NCBI GenBank assembly: GCA_028868995.1
Contig: JAGWTH010000004.1
Coordinates: 102,663 to 166,662 of the forward strand
Direction: 5' to 3'
Length of the DNA: 64,000 nucleotides
DNA from: Burkholderiales bacterium
GTDB taxonomy: Bacteria > Pseudomonadota > Gammaproteobacteria > Burkholderiales > Burkholderiaceae_C
Shown here: piece after piece, positions 62,333 through 64,000 of the stretch
Position numbering within the stretch: position 1 is the first letter of the stretch
Layout of the letters: each line of letters starts with the position of its first letter
Position numbers and translations under genes: made by a program
The notes under the pieces: generated by a model
Told to the model about the DNA's origin: nothing
The model's input: the letters and a program-made list of their open reading frames with translations, nothing else
The model's database searches: none

Positions 62333-64000
62333 TCAGGACAGCAGCCGCTCCGGATTCGCGTCCAGCTTCGCCAGCGCGTCGCGCGTGGCGCGCACCGTGA
62401 GCGCCTCCTCCTCGGTCGGCACCAGCAGCCCCGCCTGCAGGTAGGCCGCCAGGCGGCGCAGCGGGATCAGGTAGCAGTGGCCGTCGCTGGCGGCGAACAG
62501 GTGCAGCTGGCGGCGGTCGCTGCGCCAGGCGTACTGCACCTGGGCGACGCGGCCGTTGTGGTCCAGGGTGAACCAGTTGCCCAGCTGCAGTTCATTGGCC
62601 CAGGCCGTGTTGGCGGCATTGGGCTGGGCGCCGCCGGTGCTGATCACCTCGATCATCGAGGCGTCGATGCCCAGCATCATCTCGATGCTTTCCTGGTCCA
62701 GCGGCAATTCGCCGGCATCGTCGTCGGACACGAAGTCCTCGAGGTTGGCCAGGCGCCGCGTCATCTCCTCGATGCGCGCATGCGGGATGGCCTCGGTCTT
62801 GGACAGGAAGGCGTCGGCCAGGGTGTCGCCGATCACCTTGATGTGGTTCTCCTGCTCGGACGGCTCCAGGCCCAGCAGCGTCATGCCCAGGCGCAGCCGC
62901 GCCAGCAGGTCGGGCAGGTCCTGGATCACCTTGGCGCGGTCGTGCCGGTTGGGCTTGGCGCTGGCGGCCCACACCAGGTCGCTCGCCGACTTCTTGAGCG
63001 CCAGCGTCTCCTCGTGCTGCGGGCCGTTCTTCACGCCCGCCACGGCCAGCACCTCGGCCCAGACCTTGAACAGGAACTCGCGGATCTCGTCGCGCACCGG
63101 CACGTCGGCCAGCATCTTGCGCAGCTCGATGGTGTACTGGATCGCCATCGTCTCCTTCTGCTCCACCTGCTGGGCGACGCTGACCAGCTTCTGGGTCGGG
63201 CCCTTCTCGGTGAGGAAGCGGGAGAGGAAGCGCTGGAATTCGTCGTAGACCAGCTGGAACACGCGGCGGCCGGTCTCCGGGTACTGCTCGATCACCTGCA
63301 CCACGCGCCGGATCTCGGTCTCCAGCGCGCTGCCGGAAATCGCCGAGGAATCGAAGCCCAGCACGCACGAACCCATGCGGTCGATCAGCTGGCGCGCCGG
63401 GTGCTCCAGCGAACCGAAGAATTCGGGCTCCTGCAGCGCCACGCGCAGCACCGGCATCTGCAGTCGGGCGAACCACACCCGCACGGCCGGGGGGATGCGC
63501 TCCTCGGCGAGGATGGCCTGGAACATCAGGGCCACGATCTCGATCGTCGCCTTCTCGTTGGTCGAACTGGCCTTCTGCTTCAGGGCCTGCGAGCGGTGGC
63601 GCAGGTCCAGCGCCACCTGCTCCACGGCCTCGTCGTCGAAGATGACGATGTCGCCCGCCGTCATGGCCTCGTTCACGCGCGTCTGGACCTGGGTCTGCAC
63701 CTGGGTCGCGTGGTGCGTCACCGCCGCCACCAGCGAAGCCGAGGGCGGCACGACCGGGCCGCCTTCGGCCCCATCGGCGAATCCCACCTTGTCGCGCAGC
63801 AGCCGCTTCAGCTGGCCGAGCACGCCCGTTGCGCGCGCCCGGGCGCGCGCCAGCGGACTGGCGATCGTGGAATCTCCGGAACCACCGCCGCCGCCGGCCA
63901 TCCCGGAAGCGCCACCGGAGCCGCCACCGCCGGAGCCGCCCCCACCGCCGCCGGAGCCCCCCCCACCGCCGCCGGAGCCCCCCCCACCGCCGCCGGAGCC
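62333..64000 (-). CDS. DUF1631 family protein, 3' part, runs off the window
   Basis: Partial gene: 555 C-terminal residues plus stop are visible. The frame stays open to the end of the window, and its 5' end lies beyond. After a Gly/Ser-rich linker come helical segments typical of DUF1631 proteins (QLIDRMGSCVLGF, RRVFQLVYDEFQRFLSRFL, ELPLDQESIEMMLG). The C-terminal ~90 residues (LGNWFTLDHNGRVAQVQYAWRS) form a PilZ-like beta domain. The likely start is upstream; the ATG at 63901 is internal. Function not known. Confidence 0.85.
   Translation of the reverse strand, partial: GSGGGGGGSGGGGGGSGGGGGGSGGGGSGGASGMAGGGGGSGDSTIASPLARARARATGVLGQLKRLLRDKVGFADGAEGGPVVPPSASLVAAVTHHATQVQTQVQTRVNEAMTAGDIVIFDDEAVEQVALDLRHRSQALKQKASSTNEKATIEIVALMFQAILAEERIPPAVRVWFARLQMPVLRVALQEPEFFGSLEHPARQLIDRMGSCVLGFDSSAISGSALETEIRRVVQVIEQYPETGRRVFQLVYDEFQRFLSRFLTEKGPTQKLVSVAQQVEQKETMAIQYTIELRKMLADVPVRDEIREFLFKVWAEVLAVAGVKNGPQHEETLALKKSASDLVWAASAKPNRHDRAKVIQDLPDLLARLRLGMTLLGLEPSEQENHIKVIGDTLADAFLSKTEAIPHARIEEMTRRLANLEDFVSDDDAGELPLDQESIEMMLGIDASMIEVISTGGAQPNAANTAWANELQLGNWFTLDHNGRVAQVQYAWRSDRRQLHLFAASDGHCYLIPLRRLAAYLQAGLLVPTEEEALTVRATRDALAKLDANPERLLS
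63921..64000. repeat. 21-base Gly/Ser-coding tandem repeat at the window edge
   Basis: Near-identical 21-base units (GGAGCC-C7-ACCGCC-type on the plus strand) encode Gly-Gly-Gly-Gly-Gly-Gly-Ser-like repeats in the DUF1631 frame. Three to four units are visible and the array continues past the end. Such arrays can change copy number without breaking the frame. Confidence 0.8.

Overview
The window is a continuous, very GC-rich (about 70%), gene-dense stretch of ordinary bacterial chromosome. The gene content points to a betaproteobacterium of the Burkholderiales, most likely Comamonadaceae (Ramlibacter/Variovorax-like). Supporting signs are a PhaM-type polyhydroxybutyrate granule protein, the small DUF3567 protein typical of betaproteobacteria, the def/fmt and LysM-dprA-smg blocks, and many ATGA stop/start overlaps. 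This assignment is inferred from gene content only. I saw no rRNA, tRNA, CRISPR array, prophage, transposase or plasmid gene, and no gene-free stretch longer than 300 bases.

Layout. 0-3.2 kb: glpK-glpD, glycerol catabolism. 3.2-6.2 kb: a phytase-like lipoprotein coupled to proC, then a zinc-finger methyltransferase that looks acquired, with a coding-like tail behind its stop. 6.3-11.1 kb: recG-oxyR-dyp-ubiA on the minus strand, where the H2O2 sensor, a heme peroxidase and the ubiquinone prenyltransferase are translationally coupled. 11.1-13.4 kb: queA-tgt (queuosine tRNA). 13.3-17.2 kb: a fused MFS/PlsC acyltransferase coupled to a zinc-ribbon membrane protein, and a divergent HTH regulator. 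17.2-21.0 kb: a minus-strand run of TraB/GumN protein, enoyl-CoA hydratase, PhaM and a FIST sensor protein. 21.1-26.5 kb: otsB with a GH15 hydrolase, then a fumarylacetoacetase-type hydrolase divergent from an IclR regulator coupled to a DUF3108 protein. 26.6-33.2 kb: DUF3567, ChaN lipoprotein, an omega-aminotransferase, DUF4197, purU with a GcvA-like regulator, and glcD.

33.3-38.8 kb is the accessory part. It holds a large filamentous-hemagglutinin-type secreted exoprotein gene, interrupted by a single-base frameshift in its secretion domain, facing a GT60-like GlcNAc transferase. 38.8-42.5 kb: type-4 uracil-DNA glycosylase, rimI and tsaB (coupled), then dacB and a SemiSWEET transporter. 42.5-50.8 kb: an SGNH-hydrolase-like lipoprotein lacking the catalytic serine, a Sua5-type tsaC, purK-purE, a CnoX-like thioredoxin, purC, fba and pyk. 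50.9-54.2 kb: a LysR/YeiH pair and a fatty acid desaturase. 54.2-58.7 kb: a degenerate cyclase-like protein, pgk, azlD-azlC, fmt and a lipoprotein. 58.7-64 kb: def, the LysM protein, dprA, smg and the 3' part of a DUF1631 gene that runs off the window in a Gly/Ser repeat.

Most genes are core metabolism. Glycolysis (fba, pyk, pgk) and purine synthesis (purE, purK, purC, purU) are well represented. The points most worth a second look are the frameshifted exoprotein and its neighbour, a REP-like perfect palindrome inside the uracil-DNA glycosylase gene, the Ser-to-Gly SGNH protein, the degenerate cyclase, the coding-like tail after the methyltransferase, the tandem duplication in front of yeiH, and the hairpin directly before purC. 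I did not find a convincing new multi-gene defence or mobile system.
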